From positions 1-64,000 of the forward strand of contig MCFE01000435.1 in the NCBI GenBank assembly GCA_002104905.1: a DNA stretch of 64,000 bases, read 5' to 3'. The notes under the pieces are model-generated. The model was not told the DNA's origin. It worked only from the letters and a program-made list of their open reading frames with translations, and did not search any database. The stretch's first letter is position 1, and each line of letters starts with the position of its first letter. The stretch comes from Basidiobolus meristosporus CBS 931.73 (Eukaryota > Basidiobolomycota > Basidiobolomycetes > Basidiobolales > Basidiobolaceae). A program made the position numbers and the translations under genes. This document shows positions 10,591 through 24,044 of this stretch, one piece after another.

Positions 10591-12153
10591 TTGGCACCTG
10601 CATCTGCTTCTGCCATGAATAACTCCTTAATATCCACATAGAACTTTTTGGTATTCAGCCAATACATTCCTCTCCATGTTGGATTCTAGTCCCCTTTATA
10701 GGTGCATTCTGGCTCTGGTTTGTGTGGACTCTGTATTGAGTGGTTTAGTAATTGGCTTGTAACCAAGAGAAATGCTGCATACTTTGGTAGAGCTTTGCTA
10801 GTAAAAGTTAGTTACTTGTTGCACCCATCCCAGCTTTGCATAACTTAGCTGATTACCCATGCATTGGTGTCTCCATGTGCACATCTGTCCTCAGTATTTT
10901 CAAACTCTTCCTGGCTGTCTTCCATGTGCCAACTCATCTTGATGAGATTGGGATGTAGTAGTACCTGCACCTTGACTTGTCTTCCTATCTCCCTGCACAT
11001 CCACTCCAAAGGAAACTCCCAAAAGGTGAAGCAAGGTCCAATATTCACCGCACACAATGCAAGATGGAGTGGAGAATGGATACAGTAGCAGCCTAGATCT
11101 ACATGTTCAACTTTATATTTGTAGAATAGCTGCTCAAATCCCTTCACAAACTCATTGCACAACAACTGTAGATGCATCAAGTTGGCATTGATGATCTGCT
11201 TTTGGAAATGTACTCCTGCAATGTCTGCATATGACTCCCAAGGCTTCCAATGTACTCTTGGTAGGAATGGCTTCAGAACACCACTTGAATAAATACATAT
11301 TGAGTTCCTCCAGTCCTTGCACTTGTAATGTTGCATATGTGTATGAGTGTTGATTGAAGCCTGTGAGAAGTACTTAGGGTAACAGATACTTGGTGATATC
11401 TTGCCAACCCTTTCAGATTCCTCCAGTATCTTAAAGGGCTCATTTAGTATGAGTTCCCCCATACACAACTTGGTCATCAGTAAAGGCATACTGTTGCAAA
11501 GCAAGTGCATTACTCCCAATGGAGAACTTTTACTCCAACAATGACCCTCTTTCTCAAGTATTTTGGGCTTCCAATTAGTTCTGTAATTGGGCCAATGGCT
11601 TGTAGCTTGCCATCATTGACGCAATTGCATGCTAACTTCTGTATGTTCTCTCTGCCAAAGCTGTGGAACCAGAGCGTTTCAGCAGAAATACTTAATGAAT
11701 GGTGGATAGAGATGGAGCTACCTGTTGAGTGTTGGGTTGGGCTTAATGTTAGTGTGGGGTATAGGGACTTTTATAGGTCAATACAATTGACAATGGAGGT
11801 ACAACTGAAGCTTCAATGGAAGTAAAGCAATTTGTATGCATCAAATGTAGGAGAAACAGTTGAGTCAGGCAGTAAGAAGTGTGAAAAGAGGCAATAGCTA
11901 ATCAGTGCACACAAGCATAGGAGGTGATAGAATGTCTGGGTTCAGTAAGTGCATGAATTGGCAGGGAACCAATCAAAAGTATCTCATTAATTGTTGTAAT
12001 GAGAATTTTTGACCAGGTTTTTTTAAAAGCTGGGGTGCAATTGTTTTTCAGCAGTCTCTGGATGGTGACCTGATGTGATTAGTACCTCTTAGTCACAGGA
12101 CTTTAACTTTGTGATGGCCTTTTGCTGGATCATTACAATGATTTCTCATATGG
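10591..12153. mobile_element. Internally deleted CACTA-like derivative
   Basis: The left part (10591-11655) is the C-terminal half of the Tnp2-like gene on the minus strand; the open frame 11519-10845 includes YPKYFSQASINTHTHMQ. At about 11,660 it switches directly to the last part of gene 2 on the plus strand (SAEILNEWWIEMELPVECW, ending at 11,825) and then to the element's right terminal region, ending TTTCTCATATGG at 12,153. The divergent promoter region and both 5' gene halves are deleted, as in non-autonomous CACTA copies. It is inserted in gene 2 of the larger copy CACTA-3, whose sequence resumes at 12,154 (TGAGGAGTC). Confidence 0.6.
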
Positions 12154-13399
12154 TGAGGAGTCTGCCTTATTCCCTTCAGTGGGCAAACTAGACTTGTTCC
12201 ATTGGATAGTGCCACATAGTTCCAGCCTGTTTATAGTGCTGGAGTAATCCAGCACTCTATGGCACCATCTGGCACTATAAATTCTACCATAATGCCAGTG
12301 GTAGAATATAGTGTCTGGTAATTTTACTCAATCTTACTTGTGTAGCTCAGAATAGGGTTTTCCTTTCTTTATTTACTCTTTGTAATGCCATAAATACACT
12401 TCTCTCAGTCAATGTCTTCTTGTATGAGTATACCTGCATTAATAAGTATCTTGAAATTCACTAATACTGCTGCTTACTCCAATATATGACTTTCCTCTGT
12501 ATTTACCCTCCAATATGCCAAATCTATTCAGATATCAGAATGAATGCTCTACCCTCACTCTGAAATGAATAGATGTCTCATTGAAGAGCTTCTGCATCCT
12601 GCTAAGCATACCATTCCTTGGCTTTCTATAAGCTGTAATACATCCTAATCTCTGACAATCCTCTCTTATATACCCTAATGAACAATAATTTAGACCCACA
12701 GGTAGATCCAATCCCAATCAGCCATCAGGATACAATATAGAGACCATCATAATGCCAGCAGATTGGCAAAAGTGACCCTCTTGACAAGCTTATCATGAGA
12801 TCACAATTGCATTTTGCTTATTATATGGCCATGTGAAGTTATAAAACTTCACAAGATTAGTTTAGCGCTGAAACAATAATTGCATGGCATTGTTGCAGTC
12901 TTATTGCGCTCTACAATTATTATAAATAGATCCAACCTGCCAGGACACTAAATTGCCTCAGATGGCAAAATATATGATGGTATTTCAATGGCCTCACAGC
13001 AAGACACAGATGGCATTATAGTGGCAGTATGGTAGCCAACAGCAAGTCCTATATAATGCTGCCACACCAATTCACCAAATAGGAAATCCTTTTTCTACCT
13101 TCTCTTGTACAATTCATATATTCTACTGTAGAATCACTCCTCTTTACTTGCTTACCCACAACTACCTGGGGTATTCACATATAGTTTGAATCAAAAAAAA
13201 CATTGGCCTCCTACTTACCAACCTCTACAAACACACACACCTGCTACAATTAACATTCTTCTATCACCTCAACTTTACGGTTTCTTAGTATGATTCTTGC
13301 AAAGTTGCCATGACATCTTGTACTGCCTGTAACATATAAATCTTGTAAATGTATGCTCACTTGTTGCCACTTCTGCCATGAATACCTCCTAAGTATCCA

Positions 13400-15423
13400 C
13401 AAAAACCCTCTTGGTATTAAACCAATATATTCCTTCTCCCTGCTGTACTCTAGTGCCCCTTATATGTGCACTCTGGCTCTTGTTTGTGTGAATTCTGTAT
13501 TGAATGGTGTATTAGCTGGCTTGTGACCAAGAGAAATCTGGCATACCTTGGTAGAGTTTTCCTAATAAAAGCTAGTTGCTTGTTGCACCCAACCCAACTT
13601 TGCATTGCTTTACTGATTACCCATGCATTGGCTCAGCTCAGCATGTTAATGACATAGGCATAGGTGTCTCAATGTGCACATATGCCCTCAGTACTTTTCA
13701 TTTCTTCCTGGCTGTCCTCCATGTACAAACTCAACACATATATGACAGACTTGAAGGTAATATTTGTAATAAGATTGGGATATAGTAGTACCTGAAACTT
13801 GACTTGTCTTCCTATCTCCCCACACATCCACTGCATAGTAAATTCTCAGAAGGTGAAGCAAGGCCCAATATTCTTCACACACCATGCAAAATGGAGTAGA
13901 AAATGCATGCAGCAGCAGCAGAGATCTATGAGTCTGGCTTTATGTTTGCAGCATAGCCATTCAAACCCTGCCACAAACTCCTCTCACAACAGCTGTAGAT
14001 GTGTCAAGTTGGCATTGGTGATCTGCTTCTGGACAAATACTCCTATAATGTCCATGTAATACTCCCATTGCTACCAATGTACGCTTGGTAGGAATGGCTT
14101 CAGAGCACACATTAAATAAATATATATCTAGTTTATCCAGTGTTTGCATTTTTATTGTTGCATATGTGTATAAGTATTGATTGGAGCACATGAGAAGTAC
14201 TTAGGGTAGCAGATACTCTGCAAAATCTTGCCAATTCTTTCAAACTTCTCTGGTATTGTGAAGGACTCATTTAGCTTGAAATGCCCCATGAGCAACTTGG
14301 TCATCAGCATAGGGATATTGTTGAAAAGCAAATGCATTGCTCCTAGTGGAAAGCTTTTGCTCCAACATGTTCCCTCTATCTTAAGCATCTCTGGTCTTCA
14401 ATTGATTCCATATTCTGGCCAATGGCTTATAGCTTGGCAACTTTGCTGCAATTGCATGCTGACTTGTGTATTTACTCTCTGTGGAAAGATGATGTTCTTA
14501 GTGCTGGTGTTTGGGTATTAATAATGTGTGTAGGTTATGGAGTAAGTCCCCTGGATCTCACATATTTGACAGCAATACTGTTCATTGTGCCTGGAAAAAC
14601 CTGCTATCTTGCTGACAGATGCGGCATCCCCAATGCAGCTATTAATATGTGTTTTACATAATGGCCATTTACTATTATCCTGCTGGAAAGCATACAGAAT
14701 TAATCCAGCAATGGATACAGGTTGCTATCCAGGTTGGATGGTGATCTAGGCCCAGATATCAGGGAGACTATCATCATATTATTGCTCTGATACCAGAAGA
14801 TGTGTGGCCAATCAGGTTGATGAGAACTAGTAGCTATTGGGATTTGCTGGTAGAGTACTTGTTTAATGAGAGTCCATCAAGTGCTACAGCAAAGGCATGG
14901 TCATACATGCCCTCAAAGAAGCCCTTGCTTCTTAGCTGTTTCTAATGTTTACCATCAAATATATTGGATAGGTTTGCGCTTGAGTGATATTGAGTGCAGT
15001 GCTGTATAGCTATTCAATATTTGTTAGACTGCATTAGCTTCCTTAGTTGGGGTATGACTAGAATATATCCCAAGTGTGAATAATGTTTTCCCTCAATGGT
15101 GGTGGATTCCTGACCATTTGAACATGTTGCAATGGTAGCATTTATAAAGCCTAGAGGCAGCGCAAACTCACCTAACTCAATTTGCGTAAGGTGACATAAA
15201 TGGCCAGGTGCAAGTATAGAAGTTTCAACTGGCAGGCAAGATAATTTTGTACAGTAGTAACCAATGAGTGGTCAAATATGGCCTGAGTGGCAAAATACTG
15301 GCTGTGATCCTTGTAGCACTTCCTATGCTGCCTGCAAGCTTCAGGGCTGAGAGGCTTGCAACAATAGCCCCATGGATGTATTTCTCTTCTCTTATGGCAT
15401 TGAGTCATAGTAGTCTTGTTCAT
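13400..15423 (-). pseudogene. Tnp2-like transposase of CACTA-2
   Basis: It starts at 15,423 with MNKTTMTQCHKRREI, the same start as the copies at 26,424 and 22,108. Fragments in three frames then follow the same order as the intact family: SHWPEYGIN, HFKLNESF-IPEKFERIGKILQ, ICYPKYFS, then the C-terminal region. Compared with CACTA-1 it has lost part of the N-terminal half and has many stops. The product would be a CACTA (En/Spm) transposase of the Transposase_21/Tnp2 family. Confidence 0.6.
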
Positions 15424-15842
15424 GGTACAAACAGTTTGACCTTCAATAATATAACACTATTATATCACTTTTTTGTCAATACTCATGTGAATTTAAGACA
15501 GTCTTGTATTTGAGACATTGCACCTACATGGATGTAAGATTCAATTTTGACCTGTCATAGTAAGCATCATAGATAAAGTTGTGAGACCACATGCATACAT
15601 ATATGTAATACTATTTCCTCATTGGTTTGACTCACTTCCATATATATGCCACCAAAAAACAAAGCAAAGCTGTCTGGTTTGTAACCAAATGCCACTGCTG
15701 ATGGTGGCAGAAGAACTGTTGGACAACAGCTTGCTTTGCCAATCAGTGCAACAAGCAGGGCTACATCCAAAAAAGGCCATGTTATTCGTGTGCCCACTGA
15801 AGATAATAATGCAGACTCCTCAGGCTCTCTGTCAGTTAGAAA

Positions 15843-17820
15843 TTGAGAACCTCTGAGGAGCCACAAGCTGATGATTATGCTCAGGCAGATGAGAATGCAG
15901 CAAATGCAGTCGCATTAGTTGAAGACCTGCCAGTAGCCTTCATAACATCACCACCTCCCATATTAGCAAGTATGTTGTTGGCTCATACCAAAGCATTAAT
16001 AAAGCCATTAGTTGCAGTGGCTGATAGGATAGATGCAATGGTCCTGAGAAATCAGGAAATAGTCTAGAAACAGGATGAGTGGAAATACATGTATAGGAAT
16101 CAACATCCCAGGTAGAGAAAGCAGTATCTTTGCTGCAAGGAAGGAACTCAAGTAGCTCAATGTCATAGCCAAGAATTATGCCATTTCCCAATGTAATGGT
16201 AGAGGAACACTGTACAGTCTTGGAAGCACAACAACAGTGCCCAATGATAAAGGCTACAGAATAACCTATCACAGTGTGGGAAGGAGACAATGTGGTATTT
16301 ATACCTAAGCCTATAAATCAAAAGACATTGAAGATCAATGAGTCCGTTGAGTGCAATAATGAATAGTGGGCTAATATTCAAGAGGCCATCAGAAGTCTAG
16401 CACACCATGACCTTAAGGCCAGCATACCATGGAACATCAGGAGCTCAAGGCCAAGCAGAGTGCACTTGACTTGTTGCCTGAGCATTATCCTGGATCCAAA
16501 CAGGCAAACCAATTTTGGGCCAGCATTGGTATGCTAAGAGAGTATCTTAAGGATAGCAGAAACAATCAAAGGCAGAAGAACAAGGGTGCCATGGCCAAAA
16601 ACCAGCAGCTTCCTCAAGAGCCTGTTACAAGCAGGACCTAAAGCTCCAGACAAGCATCAAAGCGACAGCAGGTAGCTGGAAAAGTGCCAATTAGGGACAA
16701 GCAGCCAAACACAGATGCTCCAGCACAGCATTTTATCAAGTAAACAATGTGGTACCACTCAATTAGCACTCAGCCAAAGTAGCAGTGAAGGTCCTGTCAG
16801 TGATAAACGCCAGCAGCTTTTGCAGGAGCCTTTCACAACTACAATCCAGAGCTCTAAACAAATGGAGAACAAGCATCAGGCTGCCAGAAGAGGGCCAGCA
16901 TGGGACAAGCAGGCCAAAATAGATGTGTCAGAGCATAATTTATCATTAAGAAAATGTAGTTCAATGCAAGAAGCACTCCAACAAAGTGATAAATGAAAAG
17001 GTTAAGGGAAAGGTGTCTACACTGGCCCAAAACAAGGAGTCATGCAAGAAAAATTGCAGTTCCTACCAATCAACACCACAAGCCCAGAACAGACTGAATT
17101 CCATCATAGCCACAAAGAATATACCAACAAGAAAACATCTGTTTTCACAAGAGTTGGAAGCACTGCCGGTGGATCCACACTGCAGCAAGGTAGATGGTTT
17201 GCAGAAAAAGGCAATTCATCTATCACAGAATCCATATCCTCTGTTGCTGACAGAGTGGAGATCCCACTGACAGACCAGGCTACAAGTGTCAAGAGCTCAA
17301 AAGACTATCACACTGCCTTCAGTGGAACTTTGGGACATTAATAGGCACACCAAGAGGTTGAAGCACTACTTCAAGTGCAGTGCTCAAGAAGACACACTGG
17401 ATTATTGCAAGGATTGATTGAAAGACTTGCAAATGAGGTGCTAGACTTTGCAGTTCAGGCTGAAGACCGGGATGTGTGGGAACTAGTGAATAAACAATGC
17501 CATAAGAGCTGTTGGGTTCCCACCAAAGTTGTGGAACCAGAGTGTTACAGCAGAGATACTTATTGAGTGATAGATTTCAATGTAGTTACTTGTTGAGTGT
17601 GGGGTTGGGCTTAATGTCAGTGTAGGGTATAGGGACTTGTATAGGTCAATACAATTGGCAATTGAGGTACAACTGAAGCTTCAATGGAAATTAATCAATT
17701 TGTATGCATCAAAAGTAAAGAAATGGTTGAGTCAAGAAGTAAGGAGTGTGAAAAGAGGTAATAGCCAATCAATGTACACAAGCATAGGAGGTGATAGGAT
17801 GTCTGGGATTAGAAAGTGAG
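15843..17820 (+). pseudogene. Gene 2 of CACTA-2
   Basis: Open stretches at 15,843-16,067, 16,429-16,641, 16,715-16,996, 17,042-17,341 and 17,375-17,566 line up in order with gene 2 of CACTA-1. The product is Gln/Ser/Lys-rich and lacks a domain I recognise. Many CACTA elements carry a second gene (TnpA-like) whose product binds subterminal repeats; that role is inferred here from position only. Confidence 0.55.
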
Positions 17821-18293
17821 CAAATTGGCTGGGAATCAATCAAAAGCCACTAATATATCAATGTGATGAAAATTTTTCTCCAGGTTTTTTTAAAAGCAGG
17901 AGTGTAATTATTTTTCAACAGTCTCAGGATGGCATCCTGACAGATTAGTACTGCCTAGTCACAGGACTTTATCTTTGTGATGGCCTTTTGATGGGATCAT
18001 TATAATAATATTCCAGTAGGGTATATGCCAAGTCTGCCATATATTTCACCCTATACTGAGTCTGGGATGATTCTCTACCCAGAGTACTTTGTCATGCCTA
18101 CTTCCAGCAAATGACCCACTAAGCCAGATTATGTTGCCCTCAATGCAGGACAGTGCTTGATACTTCACACAGTATGCTTTGTACTTGTCAGAATAAAAGT
18201 GTCTCTGCTCACCAGAAGGTCTGTTGATCCTGACTGGGAGGTATCCAGAATACTGCTTATATTGAACCTGTTGCTGAACACTCAGGGATACGG

Positions 18294-19097
18294 TGTGGTG
18301 GGGTAAACATACCTCCCACAGACAAGTTTATTCATATAGTCATTATGATATACTTATCCATATTTTATCTTATCAGTATTATCCCATTCTTCTTTTGCCC
18401 ATATTATCAGTATTATCCCCATATGATGTTTACCCTGATTAGTTATTAGCATTAGTTTATCCCAGATGTTATTCAGCTTTGTGATCAGTAGATGTATCTA
18501 TATAAGGCAAGTACCCGCGTCAGTACCCGTGACACATGACCTAGGTCTGTGTTACCATCCCTACCATTTTAATACCATATATGGTATTTCTATGTTGCAC
18601 AGGTCTCAGACTACTGATTCCTGATTGGTTGAGGGTGCTGTGCCTTTTAGAACCTTCCAGGACATTCTTGGCATATTTTTAGCTCATAGTGATGTCATCA
18701 AGAATTCCACTGATACCTAGAATCTTCTAGAACCTTGTCATTAGTAATCACTTGGCCATCAGGAAAAGTATTTAGGGAATGCAATCCCTCATCAATAAAT
18801 CATCCCTTCTATCAGTAACACTTCTACCTTATTGATTAGCAGTTGATCACTGCACCTGCCTTCAACAGTACATCTCAGACCTGCAATCAAGGAGCTTTTC
18901 AGGGTAGTGCACAAGACACACAGAGGCCTTTGGAGACACTTGGAGCACCTAGGAAGCTAGAGAAGCAGGAGCTTTTACCATAGTGGCATAATGACAAAGA
19001 CACCAGCAGTTTAGACACATAGGTTATTGCACCCATCAGACACCTCACACACCTTGAGTTGTGTAGTTTCTCCCAGGAGTACCTCTACACCACCACA
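18294..19097 (+). mobile_element. Solo LTR-like element (804 bp)
   Basis: The segment starts TGTGGTGGGG and ends CACCACA, a perfect 7-bp inverted repeat with TG...CA ends. It interrupts the Harbinger H2 transposase with ACGG before and ACAG after, a diverged 4-5 bp target duplication. Inside are a TATA-like TATATAAGG (18,501) and an AATAAAT (18,804), as expected for an LTR. It is unrelated to the 348-bp Copia LTRs. No coding partner is in the window, so it is probably a solo LTR of another retrotransposon. Confidence 0.55.
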
Positions 19098-19884
19098 ACA
19101 GAAGTCTATTGGAGTTTCTTTAACTAATATTCCAAGCATGCTCTAAGTCTTTCATACCCTTTGCAAGGTGGTTCCCTGTTGCTGTCAGCAGGGAATGAAA
19201 GCTCCTAGCATCTTTGTTGCCATGGATGGTATGATGAAACCTTGTAGGGCAATAACTCTTGTAAGAGCAGAGAAGCTTAACAAGGGATTTCCTTGAGTAG
19301 ATTGGGGTACCAGGTCCACAGTACTTGGTATAGATCTCCTTTAGTGTGTCAAAAGGAAATCCAGTGGTAGGATGGAATTGATGAGAAAAGAGCATTCAGA
19401 TGAGTAAGCCATATTAAAACTGGTCAATGCTTGGGGTGAGGTGCCTTGGGTTGGTTTAGTGCAATTAGCTTTATTTATCTGACTTTCCATGCATTATGAT
19501 TTAAAGCCCATCAATTGCCATATATCCTATCATTATGCTGCAAAAATCAACCTCAAACAATGTCTTGGTATTTTATTAATGCGTTATTGATAATTCTATA
19601 ATCAAATAAGAAATCTGCAATTAATGGGATCTGATCCATGTCAATGCAATCCAAGATCCATCATGCATAATATATGAAAGACTTGGCAACCACATTTGTT
19701 TTTGTACATATTTCATATAAGACCAGGTTGATGTCAATACACTACTGTATAAGTATGCAAATTGGTCACTATGGTCCCCATACCAAGTCTTAACTCATCT
19801 TTAGTACAACCCAGACAAAGCCCATCCCCTAGCCCACAAGCATGGTCTGGACTGGAAAAGTTGATGCTGGATTAGTTTGAGTTC

Positions 19885-21000
19885 TTGCCAACTGACTTTG
19901 GTATGGCCCAAGTGTCTTTGATGACCCTTCATAGAGATATGTGGGTGCTACTCATTAATCAAGCAGAGCTAGATACCTTAGAGAGTCAACAGAGATGGAG
20001 GAACCTGAGTAGAAAGCTGTGGCATGAGGTCTACATCATGATGCCAATGGATGTATATAAGAAGATATATAAGAAGACAAGTATTGAAATCAAGAATGAG
20101 CTGAGAGTGAGGGGATTTGATAAGGAAGCTGCATGCAAACAATTTTGCACGCAATTTGCTCAGTACAGCCTGGATGTGTCTGTTTGTGCCTTAACTTTGG
20201 AAACCAAAGAGATCTGAATCAGTTTTTGCCTCAAATGAATAATGTACTATGTGATATATTAGTAGAGCTAAGTGGCTTCCAAGAGCAATATACACAGGAC
20301 TCATCCAGGCAACAGTTCCAAAGTATGGGACACAGGGTAAGTGGATACCTTGAGAAATCAGAAGGTGAGCTTCAAAAGAAAGAATGCCAACCACAAGCAA
20401 CAGCATTCAGATTGCACCAGCACACCTTGCTGGATTCCTTACCATCCTCTGCAACTTCAGCATGCCAGCACATGTCTGTCTAATCCATGCCAACACCCTT
20501 CACAAGGGCATCCTGCATCAAGTCAATGCACAAACTTCAGAGCAAAGCTACCAGAACTTGCCAAACTGCTCATTTAGACGCAAGTCCATTGGAGCAGGCA
20601 AAGATATGTTAGCAAGCAACATCATATTGAACTCAGCCAAGGGTCATGGCAATTCATCAAGTTGTGCCTGCATGTGCTGTTACTCCTTACCATCCGCAAG
20701 TTACTTCTGGTGAACTGACTAATGATGACCCACATGGCATGCCTTCACTGCCAGGGCCTTTGGCAAGTAAAAGACATATCAGCATGTAGCACAGCAGGCC
20801 AGTTCAGTAGCATCATCTGGAGCAATTAAGTGCAGCCAAGCTGTGCATTGCACTCATCAACTAGAAGGCAAAATACTGACTACAAGTACAAAAGTAGCCA
20901 AGATGATAGTCAACAAGGAAGTAGTTTAGGTGTGCAAAGTGAATCACTACCAAGTGCTTCAGTAGTAATCCCTGTGAGAAAAATACCTAGGAGAAGATGA
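19885..21000 (+). pseudogene. Accessory gene of Harbinger H2
   Basis: It is the second copy of the gene at 4744-5991. The stretch 19,885-20,217 contains QQRWRNLSRKLWHEVYIMMP, then a frame change to 20,133-20,483 with ELSGFQEQYTQDSSR, and the tail ends at about 21,000 with RKIPRRR. The shared order of segments in two copies supports a real coding gene in the ancestral element. This copy is frameshifted. Confidence 0.55.
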
Positions 21001-21741
21001 TGCAATTGAATGGAGTTCTTATTATTGTCATGATCCAAATAATGCATTTTTTTGCAATCCAAATCAAGTTTTTGCAAATTAGTGATCACCAAATTTTTGA
21101 TATAAGTAATATCAAGGTTGTCTCACATTTGAGACAGTACCCCTATAAATGAATATCCTACATAAATTTACATCATCTGTAACACCAGTGCAGCCATTTG
21201 ATCAGTTTTGCATCTACCCAATTGTTTGCATGCCAGCATTGACACCTTGTGCAATCACTAGGATCAGGGATTTACTTGCTCAATGAGAAAATTGGAATAT
21301 TGGATAGCAAGTCAGGTAGCTTGTATAATGGTCAAAGAGCCAATTGAGGGCTGACAGTTTCAGGATACTTTTGGACCAATTAACCACTAAGATACCATCA
21401 AATTAGAGTGATGGTAACATAAACATTAAGTATCAGTGTAGTTTATAGTGTTATATTCATTTATTTCCATTTACATTAAAGAAACATATTGTAATACTAG
21501 ATTTTACCTACCATAACATTGGTATCCAATTGCACACATAATGCAAACATTACATGTTGGTGCAATCATACGTGCCAACTGCATTATGTCAGATTGTGCC
21601 ATAGTGTGCAAGATTGTCCCACATAGTGCAAAATTGTCCAAGAGCAATCCTGCCTACTGGTAGCTAAAATGTAATTCTTGATTGTTCTTTACAACTGCAG
21701 ATTACACCATGTGCCCTGGCATGGTACAATGGAACAAGTCT

Positions 21742-21885
21742 ATAGTCCACAGGGCCTTTTTTGGTTGTAGCCCTGCTTGTTGCACTGGACTTCAAAGCAA
21801 GCTTTGGTCCAACTGTTCTTCTGCTGCCATCAGCAGTTGGGCTTGTTTGGGAATCTGATGACTTTGCTTTATGTTTTGGCGGCAT
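21742..21885 (-). pseudogene. 5' end of gene 2 of CACTA-3
   Basis: Reading leftwards from 21,885 it encodes MPPKHKAKSSDSQTSPTADG, matching the start of gene 2 in CACTA-1 (ENKAKLSGSQPNPTADG). After 48 codons it is cut by the Harbinger H2 terminus at 21,741. The start codon here suggests that gene 2 begins with a basic MPPK segment about 220 bp from the divergent transposase start at 22,108. Confidence 0.55.
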
Positions 21886-22129
21886 ATAAATGAAAGTGAG
21901 TCAAACCAAAGGGGAAATAGTATTACATATACATGTGTATGTGGTGTCACAACTTTATTTATATTGCTTACTATGGCAGGTCATCATGGAATCTTACATT
22001 CATGTAGGTTCAATGTCTCAAATACAAAACTGTCTCAATTTCACATGAGTATTGACCAAAAAGTGATATAACAGCATTATGTTGTTGAAGGTCAAACTGT
22101 TTACCCCATGAACAAGACTAGTTTGATTT

Positions 22130-22476
22130 TGTTGTAAAAATTTGTATTTCCACCTAAATATTCACCTAACTTAGTCACTTAGATCATTACCTTCAAATCC
22201 TAGAGAATACTGACCAAATTCCTTGTTGGGATTTACTTGGAATATTTTCACCAAAATACCAGGTACCCAGAACATGAAAATTCCAAAGTTTCCAAACAGC
22301 CCCAAACTTTGCACACATGTTCTTAGGACCTTCCGTAACCTATTCTATGTGTTTGTAATGCCAAGACCAGGTAAAAGTATCTATACTACTTTTACATTCA
22401 ATAAATCATTAAGTGAGAACCACATAATCTACTTGTTCTCCCAATCACTTCCAATATCTCCAAGACTCTTATAACA
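22130..22476 (+). mobile_element. Solo Copia LTR with perfect TSD
   Basis: A 347-bp LTR, TGTTGTAAAA to CTTATAACA, flanked by the perfect 5-bp duplication GATTT (22,125-22,129 and 22,477-22,481). It belongs to the same LTR family as those of the Copia element at 32,728-37,062. It disrupts the start of the CACTA-3 transposase gene. Confidence 0.85.
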
Positions 22477-24044
22477 GATTTGACGCCATAAGAGAAGAGA
22501 ATTAAGTCCATGGGACTATTGTATCAAGCCTCTCAGCCATGAAGCATGCAGACAGCATAGGAGGTAATGCAGGGATCATGGCCAGTGTTTATACCACACA
22601 AGCCATGTTTGATCATTCAGCAATCACTACTGTCCCAACATTATCTTGCTGGCCAATTCATAGTTCTATACTGGCACATGTCCACCTTTGTAACCTTGCA
22701 CAAACTGAGTCAGTTGAGCTTATGATGCTTTTAGGCTCACATTAGCCTTCTGAATATGGCACTCAGAGTGGTAGCTCTGATAAATAAGGCTCACTGATGG
22801 ATTGTGAGCCTATCTCCCCTGACAACAGTACTATGCATGATACTGGTTAAATCCCAATATGCAATGAGACAACACCTGTTGAAACCATTGCTGAGGATAC
22901 TCTATGGAGCCAAGTGAGCCCAGTAATCCATCTACTGGTGAGTGATGTGATGTTGTGGCTAGAAAAGTAACACATTTCCACTAATATCAGAAATGGGAGC
23001 TTTGAGGATTTATTATTACTTCTTGCCAAAATGATTCCAGGATGGAACTTACCATGTACATGGTACAAGTGGACTACCATCGTGCAGCTGGCAACATATG
23101 ATCCAGAGACTGCCCTGATTCCAGGATATGTTCAAAGTTGAATTGCATTCACATCCAAAATGCTACCATGGCAACATGTCCAAATTGTCAGGAATCCACT
23201 ACCATTGAGGGAAAGCATTTTTCACACTCTGGATATATTCTTGTAATACCCCATCTGAAAGTAGCCTATGCAGTCTCACCACTATTGCTAAGCTATACAG
23301 AATTGCACTCAGTATCAATCAAGTGCAAATATATCTAATATATTTAATGCCAACCATAATAAACAGCTAAAAAGCATGGGCTACTTTGAGGCTATCTATG
23401 ACCATGCCTTTGCCTTGGCACTTGATGGATTCTCATTAAACAAGTACTCTACCAGCAAATCCTGCTGGCAACTGATTCTCATCAACCTGAATCTGCCACC
23501 CATCTCATGGTATCAGAGCAACAATCCAATTGTAGTCTCACTGGTATCTGGGCCTAAGTCACCGTCCAACCTGAATAGCTACCCATACCCTATGAAAAAT
23601 AATTTGTTCCTGCAGGTGGATCCAATCTACATCAGCTGTCAAGATGCTGTTTAGAGACGGTTATAATAGCAGCAGCTTGGAATTAGTGACCCTCCTACCA
23701 ATCTTATGACAAGATCATGATGGTGTTTTACTAATTTTACAACCAAATAAAGGGATAAAACTTGACAATATTTTATTTGCACTGACAATATTTGCATGAT
23801 ATTGTTGAGGTCTTTCAGCACTCCATAACTATTTTAAGTGGATCCAGTTGGCCAGGACATCCAATTGCCTTAAATGGCAAGAAACTTGACAATATTTTGA
23901 CAGCCTCATAGCCAGATTCTGATGGCATTATACCGGCAGTATGATGGCCTACTGCTTCTGCCATGAATACTTCCTGAACATCTGCAAGGAACTTCTTGGT
24001 ATTTAGCCAATATATTCCTTCTCCCTGCTGTATTCTAGTCCCCC

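Larger units (their letters stand above)
12673..18021. mobile_element. Complete CACTA-like element CACTA-2
   Basis: A 5,349-bp element inserted into the Harbinger H2 transposase. The left end reads CCCTAATGAACAATAATTT; the right end, inverted, reads CCCTACTGGAATATTATTA. TATA flanks both sides (12,669-12,672 and 18,022-18,025), and the uninterrupted Harbinger copies show one copy (CCTGTATAAGC). It contains the Tnp2-like gene (-) and gene 2 (+), arranged divergently from about 15.4-15.8 kb. Confidence 0.75.
12190..21741 (-). mobile_element. Harbinger-like element H2 with nested insertions
   Basis: The terminus AGACTTGTTCCATTGGATAG at 12190 and the inverted CCAGGGCACATGGTGT-distal end CAATGGAACAAGTCT at 21741 bracket a Harbinger element. 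Removing CACTA-2 (12,673-18,021) and an 804-bp LTR (18,294-19,097) leaves about 3.4 kb, the length of H1. The transposase (-) is therefore in three pieces: C-terminal at 12,355-12,672, middle at 18,022-18,293, N-terminal at 19,098-19,395. The flanks (TGGGCAAACT and ATAGTCCACAGG) rejoin gene 2 of CACTA-3. The TSD is ACT on the left and ATA on the right, the right one diverged. Confidence 0.75.
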
